Source of the DNA: Mortierella alpina
Lineage: Eukaryota > Mortierellomycota > Mortierellomycetes > Mortierellales > Mortierellaceae
Assembly: GCA_029449245.1 (NCBI GenBank)
Contig: JANATF010000004.1
Location: 1,426,001 to 1,490,000, forward strand
Length of the DNA: 64,000 nt
Reading direction: 5' to 3'
Position numbers and translations under genes: made by a program
Notes under the pieces: model-generated
Told to the model about the DNA's origin: nothing
Seen by the model: only the letters and a program-made list of their open reading frames with translations
Databases searched by the model: none
Part shown: in pieces, positions 41,030-52,423 of the stretch
How positions within the stretch are numbered: position 1 is the first letter of the stretch
Layout of the letters: each line of letters begins with the position of its first letter

Positions 41030-44000
41030 TTAGGGCTCCAACTGTCGAACAAGGGAATCAACTATCGGCGAGGCCATGGTGATATTGCTGTTTCGCTCAT
41101 TCTTGAGCTTTGACGCTGCAGATAGCGCTGCCCTCACTGAGTTCACGGCAGCTTGGAACTTCATCGTCAGTTCTGGGTCGCCTACAGCCCCACGCTGCTG
41201 TAATAGTCGCGCATTCATCCTGCTCAAGCCTCGCGCGTCTTGGATGGATGCATCTGACACAATAAGTCTGTCAGGTGCCGAAGACCAATACGTGTGCGAA
41301 TAGAAGCTGCCGTTCTCTTCTTTGACTTGCCACGAGCGAATGGTCTTGTCGCTACAGCCAACTGAAAAATAAATGCCGTTTGGAGTACTATTAAAGGCAA
41401 AGCTGTGGATCGGTCCATGGTAATTCTCTACAGCCAATAGGCGTTGGCCCGAATTCACATCCCACAGACACACCGTCGTGTCATAGCTCCCCGACGCGAT
41501 CTGCTGACCACTGGAAGAATACGCCAAGCTCATAACCCATTCAGTGTGACCGCTCAAGATGGGGCCAGGTGCGCCGGATTTCGTGTCCCACAGCCGAACC
41601 ATCTTGTCCAGACTGCCTGAGGCGATCTGCTGGCCACTGGGAGAGTACACAACAGTCGTAATATCGTCCGTATGGCCGTGTAAGATAGGGCCAGGCGTTC
41701 CGGTTTGTGTGTCCCACAATCGCACTGTCGCGTCCCAACTACCCGAAGCGAGCTGCTGGCCGTTAGGAGAATACACCGCACAAACAATCCTATGAGTATG
41801 ACCGACGAAGATGGGACCAGGTGCCCCGGTTTGTGTGTCCCACAGCCGCACTGTCATGTCATAGCTGGTCGAGGCGATCTGCAGGCCACAGGGAGAATAT
41901 ACAATGCTCGTAACAATGCGAGTATGGCCGCCCAGGACATGGCAACTTGCACCGGTTTGCGCTTCCCACAGCCGTACTGTCATGTCATGACTGCCCGAGG
42001 CGATCTGTAAGCCATTGGGAGAATATGCCACACAGTTAACCAAAAAGGTATGGCCGTTCAACACGTGCCCAGGCGCGCCTGTTTGCGTGTCCCACAGCTT
42101 CACTGTCGTGTCCTGACTGCTCGAGGCTATTTGCCGACCACTGGGAGAATACACAACACTCGTAACATAGCTCGTATGACCTCGTAAGATAGGGCCAGGT
42201 GCTCCAGTATGCGTTTCCCACAGCCGCACTGTTGAGTCCTGACTGGCCGAGGCGATCTGTTGACAATTAGGAGAATACACAAGAGTCGTAACAGGGCGAA
42301 TATGGCTGCTGAAATTGGGGCCAGGAAGGCTGATTTGAGTGTCCCACAGTCGCACCGTCTTGTCGCGACTGCTCGAGGCGATCTGTAGGCCACTGGGAGA
42401 ATACACAACGCTCGTAATTTCGTCCGTATGGCCGCGTAAGACAGGGCCAGGTGTACCGGTTTGTGTGTCCCACAATCGCACTGTCTTGTCCTTACTGCTG
42501 GAGGCGATCTGCTGGCCCCTAGGAGAATACACGACTTTCGAAACAGTGTCGGTATGGCCGATGAAGATGAGACCAGGTGTGCCGGTTTGCGTGTCCCACA
42601 GTCGCACCTTATGGTCCTGACTACCCGAGGCGATCTGCAAGCCACTGGGAGAATATACAATGCTCGTAACAATGCGATCATGGCCTTTCAAGTCAAGGCT
42701 GCATGCTTTGGTTTGTGTGTCCCACAGTCGTACTATCTCGTCCTGACAGCTCGAGGCGATCTGCTGGCCACTGGGAGAGTACACAAGAATCGTAACCGGT
42801 TTGGTATGGCCGCTCAAGACGAGCCCAGGGGCACCTGTTTGCGTGTCCCACAGTCGCACTGTCGCATCCCGACTGCTTGTAGCGATCTGCCGGCCATTGG
42901 GAGAGCACACAACCATCGTAACAACGTCGAGATGGCCGGGTAATCTGGGTAATATAGGGTCAGGTGGACTGGTTTGCGTGTCCTGCAGCTGCCCTGTGTA
43001 GTGATCACTATCCGAGGCGACAATGCTCCTAGCAATGTAAGTATGACCGCTGAAGATGAGGCCAGGAAGGCCGATTTGCATATTCCACAGCCGCATCTCG
43101 TCAGCACCACTAGAGGCAATCTGTAGGCCACTGGTGGAATATACAACGCTCGTAATAATGTCGGTATGGCCGAGTAAGATGGGGCCAGGAAGTCCGGTTT
43201 GCGTGTCCCAAAGTCGCACTGTCTTGTCCCGACTGCCCGATGCGATCTGATGGCCACTGGGGGAATACGCTACAGCGGTAACCTCGTCGGAATGTCCTTG
43301 TAAAATGAGGGGCTTTGCCCAAGTCGCGGTATGATACACAAAGATGTCACCGTCGCCCAGGCCAAGCGCGCAAGTCCTTCCGTCCGGTGAGTATGAGCAT
43401 GAAGATACAGCACTGTCTTGCTTGAGATAGGGACACTCGCCAAACTGTGCACCCTCCATCCGCGCCTTGCTCAAGATGGCCTTGCGCAGCCACGTATTGC
43501 GAAGTCTGACTTTTCTCAAATCCGCTCCCTCCAGTTGAGCGAAGTCGAATATGCCGCTACTGAGATCTGCTCCTGGAATCTGAATATCTTTCAAATCTGC
43601 TCCATTGAAGTCCACGCCGGCTCTGACTAAAATCGTGATGGCATTCGCTGCTGCAGTCCGCCACTTTTTGTCGGCTTTTGATAACTCAATATATCCGAGT
43701 AGTTGCGTCTTGAAGAAAGGCTCCTGTTGGACGCGTTCTTCCAGAAATTGAAGAATCGAGTGATCGTTGACAAAGCTTCGCCCGAACAGTGGAGACTTGT
43801 CGCCACAACTTTCAGCGGTGAGGTCTACTGCAGTGTCCTTTGGAGCCTTCTGAATCTCAAAACTGTATGCAGAACTGGTACTGCCTCGACGTTTCGATAT
43901 GGCTGTTGGTTCCTTAACCATCTTGCCGGCAATCCCTCTTTTCAGGGGCTCAAATACCGCTCGAGCCAATCCATACTCCAAAATCGACCGATGGATGAAG

Positions 44001-47000
44001 TGATATTGGTTACCATTCCGAGTCAAGGGGCATGCATCACGTAATAGCTGCTTGTCGTCCTCATCTCCAAAGAAATTGCACTTCCAGGACTCTCCATCGT
44101 CGAGACGCGAGTACTTGATCACTGGATTTCCATCTTGCTTGTCGTAGACTTCCGCAGCCAGCCTTTTCAAAAAGTCGATGCCGTTGCGCGCGAAACCATC
44201 GTCGGAAAGGATTTGCAAAGCCCGCTTCTCCTGTCCACTCAATTCCTTATCGAAAAGTCGCTTCTTTCCACGCTCCAGCCATTGCTCAACGAACTCGTCG
44301 TAAAGGGCCAACCGAGTCACTTTTGTAGCAGTACAGTTCTTCCGATCTCGATCGACCAGGCGCGGCAGCACATCCAGCGACAGTGTCAATAGAAACGGAT
44401 TGCTGACAAGCTCTTGCAAGCTCGGGATCTGACTGAGTTCATTGATATAGTCGGGAGCACTCCAGAGCGGTTTCTTCAGTTCTACGAAACGTTCAATGTA
44501 CGCCTTGATCTGATCCTTGTTGAATGGCATGATCACTGCTTCCTGTAATTGTCCGGTGACTGAGGCGTCGTTGCGATCACCTGGCCTGAACCAGTCTTTG
44601 TAGTCGAGACCAACGTAGTCACTTCGGCAGCTGATCACCATCTGGGCCTTCCACTCGCCCTCCTGATTGAGCCGGTTGCTCATATATAAGTTGTGGTTTT
44701 GCTGAGTCTCATCGTATCCGTCACAGATCAGGACAAACTCGCGCTGCTTCAACTCTCGAATCTGGGACTCCTCGAAACCAGCCTTCCGTAGTTGCTTGGA
44801 TATCAGATCTAGTTCAGGTTGGACGATGGCGGGCAAGCTGATGAAGAGCGGGATGCGTCCATCCTTGTTCTTGTACGCCTTCCATAAGTCAAACTCGAGC
44901 TGCAGGTTGAACGTTGACTTTCCCACACCAGAGTCGCCTAGTAATAGCAACACCTTGTGCTCCTTCTTGACCAGAAAGTCGATGACCTTGTCCTTCATCA
45001 AGTCGAACAGCTCCGTATCAGAGGCCTGGGGGTAGGCCTTGGCTTGGGGCGGGATATAAACAGCATTGCCTCGCAGTTTTTCCCGTGTCAGTTTGAGTCG
45101 CTTCAAATCAGCTTCTACATCCAGCTTTCCCTGGACTCGACCGAGCAGCGATGACGACGCGGGGGGCGGAATGATGACCTGCAGCATTTGGGACTTGAAG
45201 GTAGAATCACGGTGATCTTTGTACATTTTGCGTTTTGCCTCGTTGCCGTCATTCTGCAGGCCCTCCAACAGTGTTTCCGCGGCTATGTGAGGGGTCGAGA
45301 GGTTATGAATGCGATGACCAATAGCATCCCAATACAAAGTCATTATCTGCTATGAGAATGCTAAGAATTCCCATCCCCTTACTATGCTATTCCTTACCTT
45401 GTGCTACCGTCACATCATAAGCTATCAGCTGTACCAATAGAGCTTCGGTCGCTACTGTATCATGGAGAATCAAGAGATTGAGGAACGTCATGTCCCTAAT
45501 ACTTGTGAGCACAATGTCACGGCCTTCCATGAGGAGATAACATATACATCAGTATACTTTCTTACCGTTTGCATCGGCATGTCTGTCGGAGGATAAATCC
45601 TTCAACTGCAAGAGAATATCGAGGATAAGTTGCTTGACCGGTACGTGATGGCCCCAATTCTCGTCGTCACGGTAAAGTTGACCGAGGAACTCAATAGCGC
45701 CACAGCGAGACGTCTCATCCCAGAGAGGATCAATAGCTATATTCCCCAGGCGTTGGCAAACCCCCCATTGGAAGGCAAGGGCATGCCGGCATGGCGCCTC
45801 GCAGACCATTGTTTCGAAATCGTTCAGTCGACCTCTCTGTAGAAGTGTCTCTACACCACGCAGAGCTGTATACCATGTACGCTTTTGATCAAAATTGAAT
45901 CCGACCTGGAGAGCATTCCGTAAGTCCTGTCCGCTTTTGTATAGTGCTTTCGCATTGTTATAGGCATCCTTGGTCATCTCTACCGCTTTGTACACCCCTT
46001 CAAGGCCTGACTGAAGCTTACAGAGCCCGTCGAGAAAGGAGTTGACATCTAGAGCCTTCACGGCAGTCGCCAACTGGAAGGTACTCCTGACGACTGCGGT
46101 ACCTCTCCTCCATCCCGCTTGCCATGGCGACTCGTTGTCTGGGACACATTGTAATGCTTGGAAAGCATAGGCAGCTTGAAACACAATATAGGGGTCATCG
46201 TGGCCCTTGAGTCCTTCCAAATAGTCAGAGAGTGGCTCATGCAGATCCTCGCGTTTGAGACCCTTGACATGACTGTCGGCCATGGCATCTAAAACGCGCG
46301 AAACCGTGGTCGTAATGCGATAGACGTAATCTGGCGCCTGTCCGTGAATGAGGTGCATACGCTTGTTGATGCAGCTCAATGTCCTGACTAGGTCGTCCGC
46401 ATTGAGAGTGTTGGGATCGGCACTTTTCACAAGTCGAGCAATCCCTTCGAGCGATTGCAAGTCCAATAGCATAGAGTGCTCAAGACCGTCGACAAAATAC
46501 GCGAGCAGGAATCGAAAGTCATGTCTCCCGAGAAATGGCGCCAGGGAGGTGACCTCGGTGACAGCCTCCTCATCTTTGAGTTCATCACGTTCGAACGCTC
46601 GAACAACATTTCTCGCAAGAGTACTAAGCCTTTTGAGCTCCTGGGCATCTTGGACGGTCTTATCTCGCCATAGTTGTGCAGCTGGCTCGAGGTCGACCTC
46701 GCTCAAGACTGCGAGAGAGTAAACGAGCTGCTGAGTATCGGCAAGGGGCTTGTTCAGTTCTGGGAGGCCGCAGAAAGGGGTTGGCGGGTTGGCGTTCTTG
46801 GAAAATATTGCACGATGGAAGCGGGCCGAGTCACGGACAACTGTTTGCGCACGTACGGACGCGTTTACAGTCGCCTGCTGTTCGCCTTCCGTAGACGATA
46901 CTCTATTTCGTAACCACAGAGTGTCCTTGGTTAGCAGATATTTGAAGTATCGTACTCCCTCGACGAGTATCTGAATCTAAGGAGCGCTTGACATACTTAA

Positions 47001-47589
47001 CACAATTGGTGAACAGACGTGTAACGATGGTCGACCCTTGTAAGTCGCGTGGGGTAGTAGGTAGGAGTACAGGCCCTTCAAACATTGTATCGGCATGATG
47101 CTCAGAGTCCCGGTTGATCATTGAAGACAACGCCTCTGCAATCAACCTCTTTTCTTCATCGAGAGATGAGGCTCTAAAAGTGTGTTTATCGTTTCGTTAA
47201 TATGAAGCTTCAAATGCCCACCTTCTCAACTTGTGTGTGACTAAACTACGTGAAAAAACAAACCACTGCACTTACCCCCATTTCTCGATCTTCTTGTAGC
47301 AAGCGAATGCCTTCTCAGGACGTTTATAGTGAGTCACGATCCTCGCATGATCGCGATAGGACGAGAGAACACCTTCCAAGAGAGCTTGATTCTCGGCGGT
47401 TATGGGGATGTTAAGGTTCCTTCCAGGAATTTTGATCTGATCAAGGCAAGATTCCGCTTGAGCGCATAACGCCATTGCGATTCCAGAGTTGCCGATCTTA
47501 TCAGCCTCCCTCAGCAGCAACTTTGCAAGTACCAGGAGTTCCTCGGGTGACAAGGAGTTGCGCTTTGGTGCGAAAAAATATTCAAGCAT
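41030..47589 (-). CDS. NLR-like receptor: helical repeats, NACHT, pentapeptide repeats, 17 WD40 repeats
   Basis: Exons complement(about 41030..45350, 45566..46902, 46997..47173, 47276..47589), roughly 2050 residues. The first three junctions are GT-AG and in phase. The last one (45351-45565) is ambiguous: a small in-frame exon may lie there, or a GTATAC donor near 45560 may be used. The N-terminal 600 residues are helical ARM-like repeats. The NACHT ATPase follows (Walker A LLLGDSGVGKSTF near 44930; Walker B FVLICDGYDE near 44720). Short pentapeptide repeats (FNGADLKDI, GADLSSG, EGADLRK) lie at about 43610-43440. Seventeen WD40 repeats of about 42 residues fill 43400-41300, one of them degenerate. 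Fungal NLRs of this layout act in non-self recognition and programmed cell death; that is inferred here by analogy. Gene style matches Mortierellaceae. Confidence 0.85.
41300..43400. repeat. 126-bp tandem repeats encoding WD40 blades
   Basis: Seventeen units of about 126 bp. Many share long stretches (the sense YSPSGQQIASGS and TVRLWDTQTG segments recur nearly unchanged), more alike than WD40 repeats of housekeeping proteins usually are. The fourth unit is decayed (IVASDSDHYTGQLQDTQTS). Confidence 0.85.
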
Positions 47590-48517
47590 TGGTTGAGAAC
47601 AATACTATGCGGGAAAAAAAAATTTATCAGCCGAGAGCGAAAAATCATGTGGAGGCGGGGGTCAAGGAGAAAGAGACACTGGCCAATATCTAATACAAAA
47701 TAAGGACAATAGTAACAAAGCGACAGCTTGGAAAAAGAAGGAGGAATAGTAGAATGCCCTACGTTGCCAACCGTTTATGATTTCCTTAGAAGGTATGGGG
47801 TGGAGAGAAAGATAGGGAGACGATAGCAGTGAGAGAGCAAGGATGAGAAAATAAGAGGCAAAAAAGAGACAAAAAGATAACGAACGAGATTGAAGGTAAA
47901 GCACTGATTCCTTTGTGGTTGCGCGTGCAATGCATGCATGCACAATTTTGTTGTCCCGCTTGTACTGTATAGCTAAAGTGAAGGCCCCTCAGATTCTTTT
48001 CCCGGAGTTTCAGGGGAAGCACTGTTGTTGTTTGTACTCTTTGAGATTATGGTTGCCACGGCGCTCGACCAACCTTCGACCACAAGTGCAAGACCAGCTC
48101 TTAGAACTACTGTACATACATAGACTGTAACGACTCCTTTTAGCATGATGTGCCTTGGATCGATGCGAATGGGCTTCGGGAGTTCACACTGGGAAATGGC
48201 TGCATAAAGCAAAAGGGATGAGGGTCGCCGTACAATGGTAATCACTGTCCGAGGAGAAATATTTTGAGAAAACAATTGTTGATGCAGTGCATCTTCAGCA
48301 CTGCACAGTAGTACAGTGCATCATGCACGCGGCCTGCCAGCTTCGTTTTCTTTCCCTTCCTGTTATTTTCCCATTCTTGTGCCACTTCACTTGCTATTTC
48401 TCCTTCTCGTTCATTCCGTTTCCAGCTACGTCCACCCACGCTGCCCTTCATCCTCGTTTTAATTTTCAAGCAACAACCAACGTATCTCGTGACCATCCTC
48501 GATCCTTTCTTCTCACA
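47590..48517. other. Divergent intergenic region between the NLR-like gene and the pseudokinase
   Basis: No gene seen. It includes a purine-rich tract on the NLR side and, at 48281-48324, overlapping short inverted repeats (GATGCAGTGCATC, then GCACTGC and CAGTGCATC) that could form a hairpin or be binding sites upstream of the pseudokinase. Confidence 0.45.
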
Positions 48518-50170
48518 ATGGCCTCCTCGATTGGATTCGTTCGTCCACCTCCCGATGCTATCGCAGACGTACAACCTGCTACGAGGTCCACTCCAACAAC
48601 AGAGAAATCCGCAGGGTCCAAGTCTTTTGAAGGAGTGGACGAGTCTCTCGCCCGCATTGACTCTCACCCTGACGGTATTTGTCCGGTATCGACCGCGAGT
48701 CCATCGGCTTCGACAACTGATCAGGGAGTTCCAGGAGGAGACAGCGGTAGTCATACAACGATCGTGCCGGGTAAAGAGCTTACCACCGCCGAGGCCGTCT
48801 CGACCAAAGACCAGCTTACTGACGGCACTTTGACTTCCTCCTCCTCGTCATCATTGAGAGGGAACCTCACAGATCCATTTGGAAAATTGATGGCTATTGA
48901 GACCATGACCTCAGTAATCGCTGCTGAAGGAGAACTGTTGGCTCAAAGTATGGGAGAAAAACATCAACATCAACATCAACAGCAATTGCAGCAGCAGCAG
49001 CGCGTCTTCCTTGTCTCCGAAGGATACCCTGTGGCTGTCTCTCAAGGATACCCTGTGGCTGTCTCTCAAGGCTCTGGCCAGGCCAAGACTCAGATCACGT
49101 TGAAACTGAATATAGTTCGTTATGAACGTTCTGATGCGCACCTGGCCGCACCAGATGCCAAGCCCAGAACGCTTATGTTTTCCAAGTTCGAGATGATTAC
49201 CAGAGCCAAGGATATCAGCATTGTCGGATCTGAATACTCTCATGTCAAGATCCCAGGCCATGTCGAGGTACCCCCCTCAGGAGCAAGGGCGAGAACAGAA
49301 TTCGAACGTGGAGAACGGTTCATGCACTGGATGAAGAATGAGCAACAATGGAAGCGTGAAGCAGGAATGCTTCAGCACTTGACCTCAGGCTATATCATCG
49401 AGCTGTTCACAATCTACTCGTTGCCGCCCTTTGCAGAGTACCGTTATGTGTCCGTCATGGCACCATTCAGGCAAACTTTGGAGTCATATCTCAAGGTGCG
49501 ACAGGGTATCCGTCAATCGGCCACATCTGGCAGTGAGACTCTCGCTCTTCAGGGGCCACTCACGTTGCCTGAACTCAAGCATCTGACGGATAGTATCGCC
49601 TCTGCTCTCAGATGGTGCCATGATAAGCATGTTGTTCACCTCAATCTTTCCCCCTCGAGTATCATTTTGCAAGAGAACGTCTCGGAGGCAAACACGATTC
49701 AATTATGGAAACTCTGGAACTTTGGTCATGCTCGATTTGTGGGTGAATCCATCGATCTCACCATGGAAACGACCGCTTACACGCCGCCCGAGCTTCTGGT
49801 CGCGGCGCGACTTTCTCAACTCGGTCGGTCAGGGCCAGCAATGGATGAGAAACTGATGGCGTCTACAGCCATGGATATGTGGTCCTTGGGTCAGATTATC
49901 TATGAGCTGCACACGGGTGAACCCATGTTCAGCTCAGTTGGGGAGGCGCTCTCTACTTTTGACGCGAATAATTTGGAGGACGACTATGACGCCGATCAAG
50001 TTTACGCTGAGGCGTGTGCTAAGGCTCGGATGCGGCATCAGACGCAGATAGAAAAAATTAAGCAGATTTCGGATAGTGGTGCGCGAGAGGTGATCAGCGG
50101 TCTGTTGAATATGCGGCAGGAACGGCGATTAGATTATGGGGAAGTGCGAGAATTATATCTTGATGCTTAA
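48518..50170 (+). CDS. Protein kinase-like protein, probable pseudokinase
   Basis: An intronless 550-residue protein; the ATG at 48518 (MASSIGFVRPP) follows a CT-rich leader. The first 240 residues are disordered, with a Ser run, His/Gln repeats and a duplicated GYPVAVSQ. The C-terminal part follows the kinase fold from about residue 250: a hinge-like VMAPFRQTLESYL, a catalytic-loop region VVHLNLSPSSIIL, an activation-segment region WNFGHARF, TPPELL in place of APE, and DMWSLGQIIYELHTGEPMF (helix F). The HRD Asp is replaced by Asn (HLN), DFG reads NFG, and no glycine loop or clear VAIK lysine is found. So catalysis is unlikely and a scaffold or allosteric role is more probable. The biological pathway is unknown. 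Confidence 0.75.
   Translation: MASSIGFVRPPPDAIADVQPATRSTPTTEKSAGSKSFEGVDESLARIDSHPDGICPVSTASPSASTTDQGVPGGDSGSHTTIVPGKELTTAEAVSTKDQLTDGTLTSSSSSSLRGNLTDPFGKLMAIETMTSVIAAEGELLAQSMGEKHQHQHQQQLQQQQRVFLVSEGYPVAVSQGYPVAVSQGSGQAKTQITLKLNIVRYERSDAHLAAPDAKPRTLMFSKFEMITRAKDISIVGSEYSHVKIPGHVEVPPSGARARTEFERGERFMHWMKNEQQWKREAGMLQHLTSGYIIELFTIYSLPPFAEYRYVSVMAPFRQTLESYLKVRQGIRQSATSGSETLALQGPLTLPELKHLTDSIASALRWCHDKHVVHLNLSPSSIILQENVSEANTIQLWKLWNFGHARFVGESIDLTMETTAYTPPELLVAARLSQLGRSGPAMDEKLMASTAMDMWSLGQIIYELHTGEPMFSSVGEALSTFDANNLEDDYDADQVYAEACAKARMRHQTQIEKIKQISDSGAREVISGLLNMRQERRLDYGEVRELYLDA
49022..49069 (+). repeat. Perfect 24-bp tandem duplication in the pseudokinase gene
   Basis: Two identical units (GGATACCCTGTGGCTG plus TCTCTCAA) give GYPVAVSQ twice. 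The lack of any difference indicates a recent event. Confidence 0.9.
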
Positions 50171-50644
50171 AACGGTTGATATCGTGAAATATAGTGTTGT
50201 ATAGAAGAACCCTTCCTCCTCTGGGAAATCGAGTTGGTCCCACCGTGCCTAATCTTCAGACCGACAGTCTTTTTTTTTTTTCTTTTTTTTGGTAAGCTTC
50301 GACAGCAAGGTAACATACTATGGTCGCTTTTCTCTGAGAGAAAAAAATACAATTTCGCCCAGTCGGCCAGTGAGCGTGCGTTCCGCGCTGAATACAGTAG
50401 TATCACATGAGTGGCCGGAGGATTCACTTTGAGAGGTGTGAAAATCCGCCCAACCGGCTTTTGTATCTTGCGCACTTCAAACGACCCCGATTCGGCTGAT
50501 CAACCTCATCTCTTTTTTCATATACATTCCTTTGCTCTCTCGTTTTCTTTTCATTCATCCCCTCCTTTCTTTTCTTCTTCTTTATACTCCTCCTTCAGCC
50601 AACCACACGACACCCACAGTCAGCAGCACACCCACTCAGACAGT
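50171..50644. other. Pseudokinase 3' flank and PEX14 promoter
   Basis: About 470 bp. A T-rich run near 50270-50290 follows the pseudokinase, and CT-rich promoter sequence precedes PEX14. No gene seen. Confidence 0.5.
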
Positions 50645-52018
50645 ATGTCAGGAAAGCGAGAAGATATATTGGCTTCAGCCGTCAAGTTCCTGCAGGATCC
50701 CAAGGTTCAGGCCTCAACGCTGGGCAAAAAAGTGGCCTTTCTCGAGTCCAAGGGCCTGACCTCTGAAGAGATTGAGGAGGCTATGCAGCGAGCCAACGGA
50801 ACAGCCCCAGCAGCAACAGCAACAGCCCTGGTACCCGCTGCGGCTCAGCCAGGGAACATGATGGTGCCTGCGTATGGACAGCCTGGACCGGGACAAGTGA
50901 TGATGGCCCCTCCACCCTTGCCACCTAAATATGACTGGAAGGATCTGTTTATCGCTGCAGTGGTGGCAGGTGGATTCAGTTACGGCATGTGGCAAGTTGC
51001 CAAGGTAAAGACAGACACAGTGCAAAAAAAGGCGGGGGATATAGTTTCGTCGCTCTCCTCCCGGCAGAAAACGAAAGTGATGGATCGATCGGCTTGCGAC
51101 TGGGGTCGGGAAACCTTGTTTTTTTTGTCGTCTTTTACCTTACGACAGATCTATCATACCCTTGATCCATCTTGTATAACTACTTCTGTACAAGGAGTGG
51201 ATCAAGCATTTGAGTTGTGAAGGAGACATGTAAAGCTGATATATGGTTTTGTATTGTCTCTTCACTTTACGTTCTTATAGAAAGTGGTCGGACCCAAGCT
51301 TCAATGGCCCTCTCAGGAGGAGCTGGAGATGGACAAGAAGAAGCTGGATGAGCAGTTTGAGGAAATTGAAAAGAGTCTTGCAGACGTCAAGGACAACACG
51401 ACTGTGGTGGCCAAGAACGTGGAGGAGCAGACCGCACATGTGAAAGAATCGCTTGAGGGCATGACGGGCGTTTTGGATGGCATGAAGACAAACGATGAGA
51501 AGCGGGAGCAGGAGCTTTCGGGACTCAAGTCTGATATCGAGAACATTAAGAATATGATCCCCCAGGTAAGCGATCGCTTGTTTTATGTGAAAAGTTGAAG
51601 GCTGGAGTGCTTCTCTGCTAACCCTTTGTTCTCATTTTTGTAGCTGATGGACAAGAATAAGGAATCTCAGGCCAATGTGTTGAACGAGCTTCAATCCGAG
51701 ATCAAGTCCTTGAAGAGTTTGTTGTTGAATCGTCGTGCCCCTGGACCTGGTGCCCCAGGATCTCCAGCAGGATCACCAGCGGCGCCTTGGAGTGCTGCTG
51801 CGTACAACAATCCTTCAGCAGCAAACACTCAGCCTACAACGCCTATTGCTGCCGCTCCAGTGTCGACTCCCAAGGGTGAGGAAGGAGGTGCCATGAGCTT
51901 TTTGAACAATAAGGCGTCGATCCCTGCATGGCAGCTGGCTGCCCAGAAGGCCACCCCTGCCGAGACGAGCGCAGCACCGGCTCCAGCAGCAGAAGGAGCT
52001 GAATCTACCGCTCCCTGA
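50645..52018 (+). CDS. PEX14: Peroxin 14, peroxisomal matrix import docking protein
   Basis: Join(50645..51004, 51281..51565, 51644..52018), 339 residues. It is the docking partner of the receptors Pex5 and Pex7 at the peroxisomal membrane, with Pex13 and Pex17. The N-terminal Pex14 domain is intact (about 4-50: ILASAVKFLQDPKV, KKVAFLESKGLTSEEIEEA), including the Phe residues that bind Pex5 WxxxF motifs. A Pro-rich PPPLPPKYDW motif follows, which could bind the Pex13 SH3 domain. Next come one hydrophobic segment (LFIAAVVAGGFSYGMWQVAK) and a long coiled coil (about 130-245), then an Ala/Pro-rich tail. The start at 50645 gives the usual short lead-in to the Pex14 domain. An AATAAA occurs five bases after the stop. 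Confidence 0.93.
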
Positions 52019-52423
52019 GAACAATAAACGAGTATAACCACTAGTGAATGATACGCCTTGCGGTATTGCAATGATCCGATCGTGCGAGTTGGACTCGACC
52101 CTCTTTGCCAGTCGGAAAAGGGCCTTTTTCCTACAAAGCAAGATGAGACTGGCAATTGCACCAGTGAGCACGCTGAGAAATGCGCGATATGGCGCGAATT
52201 TGAAGTGTGCCCCACAGATGCGCCGCCCAATGGACCGCTTCCGATCGGAGCCATGACTCGTCCCCTGTGCAACTCTCTTTTTTTCGTCGTCTTTTCTCTT
52301 CCGTTGTGGCAGCATCGCACTTGCATTCTTTCCCAACTTACTCTCGCACTCTCTTGCCACACCACTCTGTGATTCCATCCTTCCATCGCTCCTCTCGTCT
52401 CTGCATTTCACCCTTTCAAGGAA
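52019..52423. other. PEX14-MET2 intergenic region
   Basis: About 400 bp with no gene. The second half is CT-rich promoter sequence for MET2. Confidence 0.5.

Noticed and set aside
41300-43400. Regularly spaced repeats that could suggest a CRISPR-like or satellite array
   Set aside because: They are in-frame WD40 blade-coding units inside an intact open frame.
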